Shown one piece after another: positions 1 through 9,114 of a stretch of DNA of 64,000 nucleotides (positions are counted from its first letter, which is position 1; each line of letters begins with the position of its first letter). Where the stretch lies: assembly GCA_963974485.1 (NCBI GenBank), contig CAXBBS010000010.1, forward strand, positions 1 to 64,000, read 5' to 3'. The notes beneath the pieces are model-generated. The model made no database searches. It worked only from the letters and a program-made list of their open reading frames with translations, and was not told where the DNA came from. The translations under genes were made by a program, and so were the position numbers. This DNA is from JAALKW01 sp963974485 (GTDB taxonomy: Bacteria; Pseudomonadota; Gammaproteobacteria; Legionellales; Legionellaceae).

Positions 1-6
1 AATTCT

Positions 7-48
7 AAAAAGCCCCTTAGATTTATATAATCTAAGGGGCTTTTTTTT
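7..48 (+). terminator. Rho-independent terminator
   Basis: A perfect 13-bp stem (positions 11-23 against 29-41) with a 5-base loop is followed by a run of eight T. It ends a transcript entering from the left of the window. The flanking A-run (7-10) means it could also work on the opposite strand. Confidence 0.9.
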
Positions 49-76
49 GTTTAAAATTTTATATTTAGGATATACT
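47..76 (+). promoter_or_regulatory. Candidate sigma-70 promoter of the export operon
   Basis: TTGTTT at 47-52 and TATACT at 71-76 are separated by 18 bases and lie just after the terminator and 33 bases before the first gene of the ABC export operon. This is called from base pattern only. Confidence 0.45.
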
Positions 77-108
77 CAAACATATATTTAAATAAAAAGC
101 GCTGTGGT

Positions 109-1071
109 ATGAGAATAATAATAAAAAAATATTTACCCATATTGCTGCTTATCACGCTTACGGCATGTGATCGCGGTCACGAAAATACATTTCAAGGTTA
201 TGTTGAAGCGAATAATATATTTTTGACCGCATCATTTTCTGGAACATTAGTGAGCCTACCTTTTGAGCGAGGCGCAGAGGTTCATCACGGTGATGTTGTC
301 TTTAAGCTCGATTCAAATCCAGAAGCGTTAGAGCTCGAAGCAGAAAAATTACTTTTAAAAGAAAGTGATTTTGCTTTAAAAGATCAAGAAAGTCCAAAAA
401 GACACCCTGAAATTGAAGTAGGTAAAGCGCAGGTTGAGCAAGTGGATGCACGTTTACGATTAGCTAAATTACGTCAAGAACGGTATAAACTTCTTTATCA
501 AAAAAAAGCAGGCAACTTGGACCAGGCAGATGAAGCTCGAGAGTATTTAGTTGAGTTAGAAGCGTTAAAGTCTCAGCGTGAATCAGAATTAGATTTGTTG
601 AAACTTGGTGCGCGAAAAAATATCATCGAAGAGAAGAAAACACGTGTTAAATTTCTTTTAGAAAAAATTAAAATTATAAAATGGCAACTTTCAAAAAAAA
701 CAGGCCATGCTACCGGTGATGGTAATATTTTTGATATTTATTATCGTGAAGGCGAGTGGGTTACTGCAGGCGCGCCGGTTCTGTCGTTGCTTTTACCAAA
801 AAATATTTTTATCGAGTTTTTTGTACCTGTATCGATGTTGTCGAAACTTCAGCTCAACCAAATTGTATATTTTACGTGTTCAGGCTGTGATGCGCGTCAT
901 GAAGCGAGGATTGATTATATTGCTCGGGAAGCCGAGTATGTACCACCTTTAGTTTATAGTCGTGATAATTATAATAAACTAGTTTTTCGTATTAGAGCAA
1001 AACCGGTACAACCAAGCATGTTTAAGCCAGGGCAACCAGTCACGATTACTGGGTTTAAACATGACCAATAA
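109..1071 (+). CDS. HlyD-family membrane fusion lipoprotein of an ABC exporter
   Basis: This 320-aa periplasmic adaptor probably links an inner-membrane ABC exporter to an outer-membrane channel. The N-terminus is a lipoprotein signal peptide ending in a lipobox (LTAC, Cys about residue 20). A biotinyl-lipoyl-like half motif follows (residues 30-70, GTLVSLPFERGAEVHHGDVV), then a long alpha-helical hairpin (about 75-200) and a beta-barrel C-terminal part. The build matches YbhG/HlyD_D23 adaptors. It overlaps the ATPase gene by 11 bases, so the genes are translationally coupled. The ribosome-binding site is weak. The exported substrate cannot be told from sequence; the YbhGFSR family is linked to drug or cation export. 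Confidence 0.85.
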   Translation: MRIIIKKYLPILLLITLTACDRGHENTFQGYVEANNIFLTASFSGTLVSLPFERGAEVHHGDVVFKLDSNPEALELEAEKLLLKESDFALKDQESPKRHPEIEVGKAQVEQVDARLRLAKLRQERYKLLYQKKAGNLDQADEAREYLVELEALKSQRESELDLLKLGARKNIIEEKKTRVKFLLEKIKIIKWQLSKKTGHATGDGNIFDIYYREGEWVTAGAPVLSLLLPKNIFIEFFVPVSMLSKLQLNQIVYFTCSGCDARHEARIDYIAREAEYVPPLVYSRDNYNKLVFRIRAKPVQPSMFKPGQPVTITGFKHDQ

Positions 1072-1987
1072 TATGATTATCGAGGTACGCGCTCTTCGTA
1101 AATCTTTTGGTGATCATGTCGCCGTACGTGAATTAGATTTACAGGTAAAACGAGGTGAAGTTTTTGGTTTTTTAGGCCCTAACGGAAGTGGTAAAACCAC
1201 GACGATTCGTATGTTATGTGGTTTGCTTGTACCTGATGCAGGTACAGGTACGTGTATGGGCTATGATATTTTAACGCAGTCGAGACAAATTAAGCAGCAT
1301 GTTGGCTACATGACACAAAAATACAGCTTGTACACGGACTTAAGCATTGAAGAAAACTTAAATTTTATTGCTGATGTTTATGAGGTTAATAAACAAAAAC
1401 ACGCGGTCATGCGTGTTATGGATCAAATGAACTTGCATGGGCGTAGAAAGCAATTAACTGGCCAGCTTTCAGGGGGATGGAAGCAGCGCGTCGCTTTAGC
1501 CGCATGCTTATTGCATGAACCTGCATTATTGTTACTCGATGAACCTACTGCAGGTATCGATCCCATCGCACGTCGAGAATTTTGGGATACCATCCATGCC
1601 TTGAGCGAACAAGGCGTCACGACGTTGATGTCGACGCATTATATGGATGAAGCTGAGCGCTGTACGCGTTTGGCCTACCTTGCCTACGGCGATTTAATGG
1701 TCACGGGCACCGTGGCTGATGTTATTGATGCAACGAAATTAAATACGTGGGAAGTTCAGGGCGAATTAACCACGCATATACTTCAAAAAATAAAACATAT
1801 TCAAGGTGTGGAACAAGCGGCTTTGTTTGGTCGTCATATACATATCTCAGGCCTTAATAAGATATTGATAGAATCAGGTCTTGCCGAACTTGCCAAAACA
1901 ACAACGATTACATGGAAACCGATAACACCTACGCTTGAAGATGCATTTATTAGTTTAGTTGAACAAACGCAAGGTGAATTAGGATGA
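1061..1987 (+). CDS. ABC exporter ATP-binding protein (YbhF-like)
   Basis: This 308-aa ATPase powers the exporter encoded with its neighbours. Walker A is GPNGSGKTT (about residues 39-47), the signature is LSGGWKQR, where the Trp variant is typical of YbhF-type ATPases, and Walker B is LLLLDEPTAGIDP, followed by the switch His in STHYMDEAE. A C-terminal extension of about 90 residues follows the nucleotide-binding domain. It has one nucleotide-binding domain, whereas E. coli YbhF has two fused, so the active transporter should contain two copies. The start overlaps the adaptor gene; an in-frame ATG at 1073 is an alternative. Confidence 0.9.
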   Translation: MTNNMIIEVRALRKSFGDHVAVRELDLQVKRGEVFGFLGPNGSGKTTTIRMLCGLLVPDAGTGTCMGYDILTQSRQIKQHVGYMTQKYSLYTDLSIEENLNFIADVYEVNKQKHAVMRVMDQMNLHGRRKQLTGQLSGGWKQRVALAACLLHEPALLLLDEPTAGIDPIARREFWDTIHALSEQGVTTLMSTHYMDEAERCTRLAYLAYGDLMVTGTVADVIDATKLNTWEVQGELTTHILQKIKHIQGVEQAALFGRHIHISGLNKILIESGLAELAKTTTITWKPITPTLEDAFISLVEQTQGELG

Positions 1988-3117
1988 ATCTTCTTTGGGG
2001 ATGTCGTCTAAAAGCGATTATGGCAAAAGAATTTATGCAAATGCGCCGAGATAAGGCGACGTTTGGCATGATGGTTGGTATCCCTTTGATTCAGCTTATT
2101 TTATTTGGTTTTGCTATCAACATGAATCCGCGGCATTTACCCACGGCAATTGTCGGTTCAGATAACAGCATGTATACACGTAAAATTTTGTCGGCTATGG
2201 AGCATTCCAGCTATTTTCGTTTTGTTGCCCCTGCTGCAACAGAGCAAGAGGCCCTCCATTTATTAAAAACGGCCCAAGTTCAATTTATTGTTAATATACC
2301 TCCTTCGTTTTCTAGAGATTTAGTCCGAGGGGTTCATCCTGTTTTATTACTGCAGGCAGATGCGACCGATCCGTCAGCAACATCAGGCGCTGTTAATGTT
2401 TTTAAAGATCTGGCAAATCGAGCGTTAAATCAAGAATTTAATGGCGTTTTAGCTAAGCTTAAGCCCCAGCCACCACCGTATATTCCGATGGTACATTCGG
2501 TTTATAACCCACTGGCGATAACGGCTTATAATATTGTCCCAGGATTATTAGGTGTCGTATTAACCATGACCTTGGTGATTATTACAGCTTTAGCGATTAC
2601 TCGAGAAGTTGAACGGGGCACCATGGAAAATTTACTTGCCACGCCACTTAGGCCGATTGAAGTGATGGTCGGAAAAATTGTACCTTATATTCTCGTAGGT
2701 TATATGCAGGTAGGTTTAATTTTATTATTTGCTAAATTTTTATTTCATGTTCCCATGGAAGGTAGCGTACTTTTATTACTTGCGCTGTGTTTGCCGTTTA
2801 TTGCTGCAAATCTTGCGATGGGTTTAACGTTTTCAACCGTGGCAACAAATCAGCTGCAAGCCGTTCAAGGTGCTATGTTTTTCTTTTTGCCATCACTTTT
2901 ATTATCGGGTTTTATGTTTCCATTTAGAGGTATGCCTGAATGGGCTCAGATCATTGGAAATATGTTACCCTTAACTCATTTTTTGATCATTGTTCGTGGT
3001 ATTTTACTTAAAGGCAGTGGTTTTTTAGATGTATGGCGTGAAATAATTCCAATTTTGGGCTTTATGCTCGTCGTGATGTTGATTGGCGTGAAGCGTTATC
3101 GACAGACGTTGGATTAA
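1984..3117 (+). CDS. ABC-2 type exporter permease (YbhS/YbhR-like)
   Basis: This 377-aa inner-membrane permease has one N-terminal transmembrane helix (about 27-45), a large extracytoplasmic loop (about 50-170), then five further hydrophobic segments. It contains the ABC-2 motif region REVERGTMENLLATPLRP after the second helix. Its ATG overlaps the ATPase stop codon (ATGA). E. coli has two different permeases (YbhS and YbhR) in this system and only one is present here, so a homodimer is likely. The operon ends here, facing a convergent gene 10 bases away. Confidence 0.88.
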   Translation: MNLLWGCRLKAIMAKEFMQMRRDKATFGMMVGIPLIQLILFGFAINMNPRHLPTAIVGSDNSMYTRKILSAMEHSSYFRFVAPAATEQEALHLLKTAQVQFIVNIPPSFSRDLVRGVHPVLLLQADATDPSATSGAVNVFKDLANRALNQEFNGVLAKLKPQPPPYIPMVHSVYNPLAITAYNIVPGLLGVVLTMTLVIITALAITREVERGTMENLLATPLRPIEVMVGKIVPYILVGYMQVGLILLFAKFLFHVPMEGSVLLLLALCLPFIAANLAMGLTFSTVATNQLQAVQGAMFFFLPSLLLSGFMFPFRGMPEWAQIIGNMLPLTHFLIIVRGILLKGSGFLDVWREIIPILGFMLVVMLIGVKRYRQTLD

Positions 3118-3127
3118 AAAATAAGCT

Positions 3128-3547
3128 TTATTTTATATTCAGGCGTTGAATAAATTGAATAGCTTGTTGTTCAGTTAAGCCTGTAATTAGCATTTGATTT
3201 CCTATTGCGCTTTGAATAGTGGGTGATGAGATAAGGTTCCCATTTAAAATAATATTGATCTGCTGACCTATATTTTCTTGGGTGAGCTTGTGCAATTGCT
3301 CGGTAGCTGAAGAACTTAATTTCAACCACACGTCGTATGTATAGGCGTCGGTTGTCGTGTTTGGATAATTAATGCTTGCGGACTCAATGGCGTCATTATT
3401 GAGATCTAACTGGTTTTGAATGATTTGAAAAGTCACAGCAGGATGAGCATGTTCTCTTTCTGATGGTGTGGTTGTGCCTTCAGCCATACAAACAGAACTA
3501 AAAGGTAGGCTTAGTATAATTATTACTGTTTTAAGCAAGGTCTTCAT
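3128..3547 (-). CDS. Exported protein with a SecD P1-head-like domain
   Basis: This 139-aa protein has a classical signal peptide (hydrophobic core about 7-18, cleavage probably after SVCMA). The C-terminal 80 residues resemble the P1 head subdomain of SecD/SecDF: a beta-strand with WLKLSSSATEQLHKLTQ, a short NIILNGNLISSPTI segment, and a closing GLTEQQAIQFIQRL helix. In SecD this domain sits in the periplasm and helps pull preproteins out of the membrane. Here it is free-standing with no membrane domain, so a SecD function cannot be assumed. It is monocistronic and convergent with the permease gene. Domain likeness was judged by eye. Confidence 0.6.
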   Translation of the reverse strand: MKTLLKTVIIILSLPFSSVCMAEGTTTPSEREHAHPAVTFQIIQNQLDLNNDAIESASINYPNTTTDAYTYDVWLKLSSSATEQLHKLTQENIGQQINIILNGNLISSPTIQSAIGNQMLITGLTEQQAIQFIQRLNIK

Positions 3548-3689
3548 CGTAAGTATTTCCTATTAAATTTGTTCTTTATTTTACCCTATTAAGTGTTGTT
3601 ATATCAAACATAGTGGTCGTAATGGCGAGGCTGCGTTATCATAGGCCACGTGAGTATCGCTTATGATTATTAATTTACAGGGTTAATGG

Positions 3690-4862
3690 ATGATTAATAC
3701 ACTTGCAATAGGAAATTATCGATCGCTACGTAATTTTGTTATTCCGTTAGGGCAGCTCAATGTTGTCACGGGACAAAATGCGAGTGGAAAATCAAACGTT
3801 TATCGTGCCTTAAGATTATTAGCGGAAACAGCACAAGGCGGGGTTATTCAGTCTTTGGCAAACGAAGGCGGTTTGGAATCCACGTTTTGGGCCGGCCCAG
3901 AAAAAATATCTAAATATGCCACGCATAGAAAAATGCCAGTCCAGGGCGGTCCCAAGCAGGCAAATTCACGTTTGCGTTTGGGTTTTTCAAATGATGATTT
4001 TGGTTATGCTATTTCATTAGGACTGCCGCCGCCGTCCACATCAACGTTTGCATTGGATCCCGAAATTAAACAAGAGCACATGTGGGCGGGTCAGACTTTT
4101 CGACCTGCGAGTGCGCTTGTTCGTCGCGAGGGACCTGTTGTAAAAGTTCGTTCTAATCAAGGATGGGATGTGATAACACAGCATGCGACGGCATTTGATA
4201 GTATTTTTAGTCAGATGGCCGATCCAATACGAGCGCCTGAAGTGATGATGTTAAGAGAGCAGATTCGAAATTGGCGATTTTACGACCATTTTCGCTCGGA
4301 CAGGGAGGCTCCGGCGAGGCTTCCACAACTCGCGACACGTACGCCTGTTCTGCATCATGACGGCCGAGACTTAGCGGCAGCCCTACAAACGATTCGAGAA
4401 ATTGGTGATGAGCAAGCATTAGATCAAGCGATCTCAGATGCCTTTCCTGGAGCCAGACTCAATATTCTTGTTCAAGAAAGTGGGCATTTTGCGGTAGAAT
4501 TACATCAAGAGGGGTTGTTAAGGCCATTAACCGGCTTAGAGTTATCGGATGGGACCTTGCGTTATTTGTTGTGGGTCGCGGCTCTTTTGACACCTAGGCC
4601 ACCGCCATTGATGATTTTAAACGAGCCTGAAACAAGTCTTCATCCAGATTTGTTACCGGCCCTTGGGCGATTGATTATTTGTGCGGCGAAAAAAACACAA
4701 ATATGGGTTGTATCTCATGCGAATCGTTTGGTCGCGACGCTTGAGAAAGCGCCGATATGTCATTCGCTAAGCTTAGAAAAAGAATGGGGAGAAACCCACG
4801 TAATAAACCAGGGGATTTTAGATGAACCCGCTTGGCATTGGGCTGATAAACACGGCAAATAA
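3690..4862 (+). CDS. AAA-family ATPase, RecF/OLD-like (COG4637 type)
   Basis: This 390-aa predicted ATPase has an ABC/SMC-like nucleotide-binding fold. The N-terminus NYRSLRNFVIPLG leads into Walker A GQNASGKSN (residues 29-37). The C-terminal half carries a signature-like LTGLELSDGTLRYL and Walker B LMILNEPETSLHPDL, followed by a switch His (VVSHANRL). There is no long coiled coil and no TOPRIM or nuclease domain. Such proteins are often annotated as predicted ATPase and their role is unknown. It lies 9 bases before coaBC and may share its transcript. No toxin or nuclease partner is adjacent, so a defence function is not supported. Confidence 0.75.
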   Translation: MINTLAIGNYRSLRNFVIPLGQLNVVTGQNASGKSNVYRALRLLAETAQGGVIQSLANEGGLESTFWAGPEKISKYATHRKMPVQGGPKQANSRLRLGFSNDDFGYAISLGLPPPSTSTFALDPEIKQEHMWAGQTFRPASALVRREGPVVKVRSNQGWDVITQHATAFDSIFSQMADPIRAPEVMMLREQIRNWRFYDHFRSDREAPARLPQLATRTPVLHHDGRDLAAALQTIREIGDEQALDQAISDAFPGARLNILVQESGHFAVELHQEGLLRPLTGLELSDGTLRYLLWVAALLTPRPPPLMILNEPETSLHPDLLPALGRLIICAAKKTQIWVVSHANRLVATLEKAPICHSLSLEKEWGETHVINQGILDEPAWHWADKHGK

Positions 4863-4871
4863 GGCAAAGAC

Positions 4872-6116
4872 ATGCAAGATTTTAAAAACAAACGAATATT
4901 ATTGGGTGTTTGTGGTGGTATAGCCGCTTATAAAATCACTCAACTCGTGCGTGAATTAACGCAACTGGGCGCCGAGGTTCAGGTGGTGATGACCGCATCC
5001 GCCGAGGCCTTTGTAACGCCCATGACGCTGCAAGCGCTCAGTGGTCGTCCCGTACGCACCGCATTGTTTGATGAAGCGGCAGAACAAGCGATGGGGCATA
5101 TTGAGCTTGCACGTTGGGCTGACTATTGCGTGATAGCGCCTGCAACGGCCAATACGATAGCAAAGCTTGCGCACGGCATAGCCGACGATTTGCTTTCGAC
5201 ACTAGCACTGGTGCTTAAAATACCGTTGATGATATGTCCTGCGATGAACCAAAGCATGTGGCATCATCCCGCAACGCACGCCAATATCAAAACATTACGT
5301 GATCGCGGTGCATTCATCATAGGCCCGGGTGACGGTGTACAAGCCTGTGGTGATGAAGGCCTAGGGCGAATGTTTGAAGTTCACTCTATTATTAATGCAT
5401 TGCGATTGCAAAATGTACATGGTTTACTTACGGGGCAACGTGTTGTTATTACCGCTGGACCGACACGAGAGGCGATTGATCCCGTGCGTTATTTGAGTAA
5501 TAACAGCTCAGGTAAAATGGGATATGCTCTGGCGGAGGCCGCACGTGTTGCAGGTGCCGAGGTTATCTTAATTACAGGACCCTCAGCTTTAACACCACCC
5601 GAGGGTGTATTATTAAAACGCGTCAAAACAGCGTCTGAAATGCTTCAATCCGTGATGAATGCGCTCGAGCCTGGATGTGTTTTTATTGGCGCTGCAGCGG
5701 TATCTGATTATGCAATCGACGCGCCGTCAGAAACAAAAATAAAAAAACAAGTCAGCGATAAGATTGTACTTGAGTTAAAGCAAAATCCTGATATTTTAGC
5801 ATCGGTTGCGTTGAGTAACCAAGCACGGTTTGTTATGGGGTTTGCCGCTGAAACAGAAAATTTAATCACTTATGCTCGTGAAAAATTGATTAAGAAAAAA
5901 CTGGATTGCATTGTAGCTAACTGGGTTGGTGAGGGCCTGGGCTTTGATGTTGATCATCATGAAGTTACAGTATTAACACATACCGAAAAACACACGCTAT
6001 CTAAAAAACATAAAGTACGGTTGGCCGGAGAATTGGTTGCAATTATTGCTGTAAGCTTGCAAAATAGCGGCAATTTAATTGCTGAGTTGACGTATGAGCC
6101 ATCCTATTCAAGTTAA
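4872..6116 (+). CDS. coaBC: Bifunctional phosphopantothenoylcysteine synthetase/decarboxylase
   Basis: This 414-aa enzyme carries out two steps of coenzyme A synthesis, joining cysteine to 4'-phosphopantothenate (CoaB) and decarboxylating the product (CoaC). The N-terminal flavoprotein domain shows LLGVCGGIAAYK, the active-site His in MGHIELARWAD, the PAMNQSMW substrate motif and the Cys in ACGDEGLGRM. The CoaB domain starts near residue 185 with VVITAGPTREAIDPVRYLSN and keeps the KIKK motif. Its 3' end overlaps dut by 23 bases, the arrangement found in many gammaproteobacteria. Confidence 0.96.
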   Translation: MQDFKNKRILLGVCGGIAAYKITQLVRELTQLGAEVQVVMTASAEAFVTPMTLQALSGRPVRTALFDEAAEQAMGHIELARWADYCVIAPATANTIAKLAHGIADDLLSTLALVLKIPLMICPAMNQSMWHHPATHANIKTLRDRGAFIIGPGDGVQACGDEGLGRMFEVHSIINALRLQNVHGLLTGQRVVITAGPTREAIDPVRYLSNNSSGKMGYALAEAARVAGAEVILITGPSALTPPEGVLLKRVKTASEMLQSVMNALEPGCVFIGAAAVSDYAIDAPSETKIKKQVSDKIVLELKQNPDILASVALSNQARFVMGFAAETENLITYAREKLIKKKLDCIVANWVGEGLGFDVDHHEVTVLTHTEKHTLSKKHKVRLAGELVAIIAVSLQNSGNLIAELTYEPSYSS

Positions 6117-6552
6117 AATTCTCGATCCCCGTGTGGGGAAGAGTATTCCTATGCCGACCTACGCAACGCCCGGTTCGGCTGGGATTGATTTGCGTGTGTG
6201 TATTGATGAGTCACTGCAAGTCAAAGCTGGCGAAACGGTTCTTTTACCTACTGGATTATCTGTTTATATTGCTGATCCTGCTTTGGCAGCTGTTATTTTA
6301 CCGCGATCGGGACTTGGTCATAAGCACGGTATTGTGCTGGGTAATTTGGTGGGTCTTATTGATTCTGATTATCAGGGTGAACTTAAAATTTCATGTTGGA
6401 ATCGCGGGCAAGAGCATTTTACGATTGAGCCGGGCGATCGCATCGCACAATTAGTATTTTTACCTGTCGTACGAGCTGATTTTAAACTTGTCGAAGCATT
6501 TGATGAGACGGATCGTGGCGAAGGTGGTTTTGGAAGTTCAGGGAGAAATTAA
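6094..6552 (+). CDS. dut: dUTP diphosphatase
   Basis: This 152-aa trimeric dUTPase hydrolyses dUTP to dUMP and pyrophosphate, keeping uracil out of DNA and feeding thymidylate synthesis. All five family motifs are visible: GSAGIDLR, LPRSGLG, GLIDSDYQGEL (catalytic Asp), RIAQLVF and the C-terminal RGEGGFGSSGR arm. The length is that of E. coli Dut. The gene starts inside the end of coaBC and runs 4 bases from algC, so the three are probably co-transcribed. Confidence 0.97.
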   Translation: MSHPIQVKILDPRVGKSIPMPTYATPGSAGIDLRVCIDESLQVKAGETVLLPTGLSVYIADPALAAVILPRSGLGHKHGIVLGNLVGLIDSDYQGELKISCWNRGQEHFTIEPGDRIAQLVFLPVVRADFKLVEAFDETDRGEGGFGSSGRN

Positions 6553-6556
6553 TCAT

Positions 6557-7957
6557 ATGGAAGCGCTTAAAACATACACGCGTCGCGATATTCCAAGCAC
6601 AGTTTTTAGAGCATACGACGTTCGGGGTGTGATTGGTCCAGAATTAGACGAACATGCCTTCTATATGATAGCGCAAGCGATTGCGTATCAACTGCATGCG
6701 CTTGATCGCACGGGTATCTGCATTGCTCGAGATGGGCGTTTGAGTAGTCCCGCTCTTACACAAGCTTTAAAGCAAGGTTTACTTGATAGCGGCATCGATG
6801 TGTTTGATTTAGGCGAAGTACCAACGCCTGTGATGTATTATGGAACGCAAACATCAGGTATAGATAGTGGTCTAATGGTGACAGGTAGCCATAACCCCGG
6901 GGATTATAACGGCATCAAAATGGTGTTGGCTGGGAAAACATTGGTGGCTGAAGATATTCAGGCTTTGCATCAGCTGGTACTTCAAGAAAAAATTATCCAA
7001 GGCAAAGGGCAGGAGATGCCGTTAGCTATTCTTGATGATTATATTCAGCGTATTGTGGGTGATATTAAATTAGCTCGGCCAATGCGTGTGGTGGTTGATT
7101 GCGGTAATGGTATTGCTGGGCCGATCATTCCGAATGTTTTAAGGCAATTAGGTTGTACTGTTATCGAGTTGTATTGTGATGTGGATGGTAACTTTCCTAA
7201 TCATCATCCCGATCCAACGGTTGAAGAAAATCTAATGGATTTAAAAGCTGCAGTTGCTTTGCATCAAGCCGATCTTGGTTTAGCGTTTGATGGCGATGCC
7301 GACCGTTTAGGTGTGGTCACGAATCAGGGCGATATTATCTGGCCCGATCGTTTGATGATGTTGTTTGCAAAGCAAGTCTTAGCAGCTGAACCTGGAGCAA
7401 CGATTGTATATGACGTGAAGTGTTCAAGTCATTTGGCATCGGTGATTCAAGCGTCGGGTGGTGTTGCGAACATGTGTCCAACTGGACACTCGATTGTTAA
7501 AAGTGTCATGAAAAAAACACAAGCGGCGCTGGCTGGCGAAATGAGTGGGCATATTTTCTTTAAAAACCGTTGGTATGGTTTTGATGATGCGCTTTACAGT
7601 GCGGCTCGACTGCTTGAAATTGTGAGTGCTACCGAGCGATCGGTGGGTGAGGTATTTGATGCGATTCCAAACAGTGTCAACACGCCTGAAATTAAGATTC
7701 CTATTTTTGACGCCAAAAAATTTGATTTTATGACGCGTTTTACAGCCGAAGCTGCGTTCCCTGATGCTGATTTAATTGTGATTGATGGCTTACGCGTTGA
7801 GTTTCCACACGGATGGGGATTGATTCGAGCCTCAAATACAACGCCTTGTTTGGTCGCACGTTTTGAAGCGGAGAGTGCTGGAAGTTTGAGTGAAATCCAA
7901 GCGTTGTTTAAAACACAACTGCAAGCGATGGATGATGACTTAGTCATTCCGTTTTAG
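6557..7957 (+). CDS. algC: Phosphomannomutase/phosphoglucomutase
   Basis: This 466-aa alpha-D-phosphohexomutase interconverts the 1- and 6-phosphates of mannose and glucose for LPS and exopolysaccharide precursors. The catalytic phosphoserine loop is VTGSHNP, the metal-binding loop is DGDADRLG, the sugar-binding loop is GEMSGH, and the phosphate-binding loop is near the C-terminus (RASNTTPCLV). The ATG at 6557, four bases after the dut stop, is preferred to an upstream in-frame start at 6488 that would lie inside dut. The gene order coaBC-dut-algC matches Pseudomonas. Confidence 0.94.
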   Translation: MEALKTYTRRDIPSTVFRAYDVRGVIGPELDEHAFYMIAQAIAYQLHALDRTGICIARDGRLSSPALTQALKQGLLDSGIDVFDLGEVPTPVMYYGTQTSGIDSGLMVTGSHNPGDYNGIKMVLAGKTLVAEDIQALHQLVLQEKIIQGKGQEMPLAILDDYIQRIVGDIKLARPMRVVVDCGNGIAGPIIPNVLRQLGCTVIELYCDVDGNFPNHHPDPTVEENLMDLKAAVALHQADLGLAFDGDADRLGVVTNQGDIIWPDRLMMLFAKQVLAAEPGATIVYDVKCSSHLASVIQASGGVANMCPTGHSIVKSVMKKTQAALAGEMSGHIFFKNRWYGFDDALYSAARLLEIVSATERSVGEVFDAIPNSVNTPEIKIPIFDAKKFDFMTRFTAEAAFPDADLIVIDGLRVEFPHGWGLIRASNTTPCLVARFEAESAGSLSEIQALFKTQLQAMDDDLVIPF

Positions 7958-8023
7958 TTGCTTGTTACTCGTGTGATATTTCAGCTAAGATGTTCTATAT
8001 TATGATACATAAAGGTGGCCTTG

Positions 8024-8662
8024 ATGACCGACGAGCATACAGAGCATCATCTTTCAGATGAAACACTGATTCAAACGTTAGAGGCACAGCGTCAAGCGCT
8101 GATGGACGGTGATGATTTTGATTTTTTATCTCAAATAGAAATCGTCGCCTTACTATGGTGGCAGTGTGCTGACTTCCATCTTTATGTGACGCATCCGGTG
8201 CTTCCGCGGTTTTCACCCGCTAAAATTATTGTCCCAGAAAAGTTAGCTGATTCAAATCAACTTGAATATGTGTATTCGATTACAGATTATGGGGATCAGC
8301 TGAGTACATCCAAAGGTGAAGATTTTTATACGGCTGGATTTTCGATGTGTAAGTTGTATTTTACGATTGAAAAAATGATTGCGGTTTTAGTGCAGCGTAT
8401 AAAAAACGAAGGTATTAGCGAAGAAGCCGAGGTTCAGGTTGCTTTTGGCGGGCATGAATATGCGCAACGTAAAGCTTTTGAGTCGATTATTAATTTAAAA
8501 TATAACGTGGTTGTCACCAATTTTGATCCCGGTCCATGGGGTGAAAAATATCTTCAGAACGTTAAACGTATATCTGAGCGAGGTTATGGTTACCCCACAG
8601 AAACGCCGCGCGATACGTATCGTCATTCAACTGCAATAAATTCGACAATGATTGGAGGTTAA
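8024..8662 (+). CDS. Conserved hypothetical protein
   Basis: This 212-aa soluble protein has no signal peptide or membrane helix and I do not recognise its family. The N-terminal third is acidic and helical; the middle holds a Trp/Cys stretch (ALLWWQCADFHLYVTHPVLP) and a Tyr-rich stretch; the C-terminus is polar (TPRDTYRHSTAINSTMIGG). The ATG at 8024 is chosen because AAAGGTGG (8011-8018) is a good ribosome-binding site; an in-frame GTG at 8015 overlaps that site. It sits alone between algC and the sdh operon. Codon use looks like that of its neighbours. Confidence 0.7.
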   Translation: MTDEHTEHHLSDETLIQTLEAQRQALMDGDDFDFLSQIEIVALLWWQCADFHLYVTHPVLPRFSPAKIIVPEKLADSNQLEYVYSITDYGDQLSTSKGEDFYTAGFSMCKLYFTIEKMIAVLVQRIKNEGISEEAEVQVAFGGHEYAQRKAFESIINLKYNVVVTNFDPGPWGEKYLQNVKRISERGYGYPTETPRDTYRHSTAINSTMIGG

Positions 8663-8727
8663 AGGGTCAACTTTTTGAAGACAGGGTGCTATACTGCAGG
8701 TTGTTTCTCATTAAGAAGGCGTGACTT

Positions 8728-9114
8728 GTGAATCATCAGCGACCAATTAATCTAAATTTGGGCAGTTTGAAGTTCCCCCCTATGGCCATTGTGTCAATTT
8801 TACACCGTATTTCAGGAATCGGTCTGTTTCTGTTATTACCTATGATGCTTTATATTTTGAATTTATCGCTTACGTCTGCTGCGTCGTTTGAGCATCTTCA
8901 TCTGCTCATGACGACGTGTGTGTGGTACAAGCTTGTTATTTTGGCGTTCACGTCTGCGTTAATCTATCATTTGTTTGCTGGTGTTAGGCATCTGCTTATG
9001 GATATGGGATTGGGTGAGACACTCGTTGCTGCACGTCGAAGTTCGTTTGTGGTTATTGGTCTTTCTGTTGTTGGAACCCTTCTTTTTGGAGCATATTTAT
9101 GGTCACTAGTGTAA
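8728..9114 (+). CDS. sdhC: Succinate dehydrogenase cytochrome b556 subunit
   Basis: This 128-aa membrane anchor of complex II binds heme b with SdhD and reduces ubiquinone. It has three transmembrane helices, the N-terminal family motif RPINLNLG, quinone-site residues SILHRISG (Ser and Arg), and the heme ligand His in IYHLFAGVRHLLMD. The start is GTG at 8728 with AAGAAGG eight bases upstream. It heads the sdhCDAB operon. A TATACT hexamer at 8690 lies upstream, but no convincing -35 goes with it. Confidence 0.95.
   Translation: MNHQRPINLNLGSLKFPPMAIVSILHRISGIGLFLLLPMMLYILNLSLTSAASFEHLHLLMTTCVWYKLVILAFTSALIYHLFAGVRHLLMDMGLGETLVAARRSSFVVIGLSVVGTLLFGAYLWSLV

Noticed and set aside
3690..4862. AAA ATPase as part of an anti-phage (OLD/Gabija-like) system
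   Set aside because: There is no TOPRIM or nuclease domain in the protein and no helicase or nuclease partner next to it; the neighbours are coaBC and a lone exported protein.
8690..8695. TATACT before sdhC as a promoter
   Set aside because: No -35-like hexamer stands at a proper distance, so it is mentioned under sdhC only.
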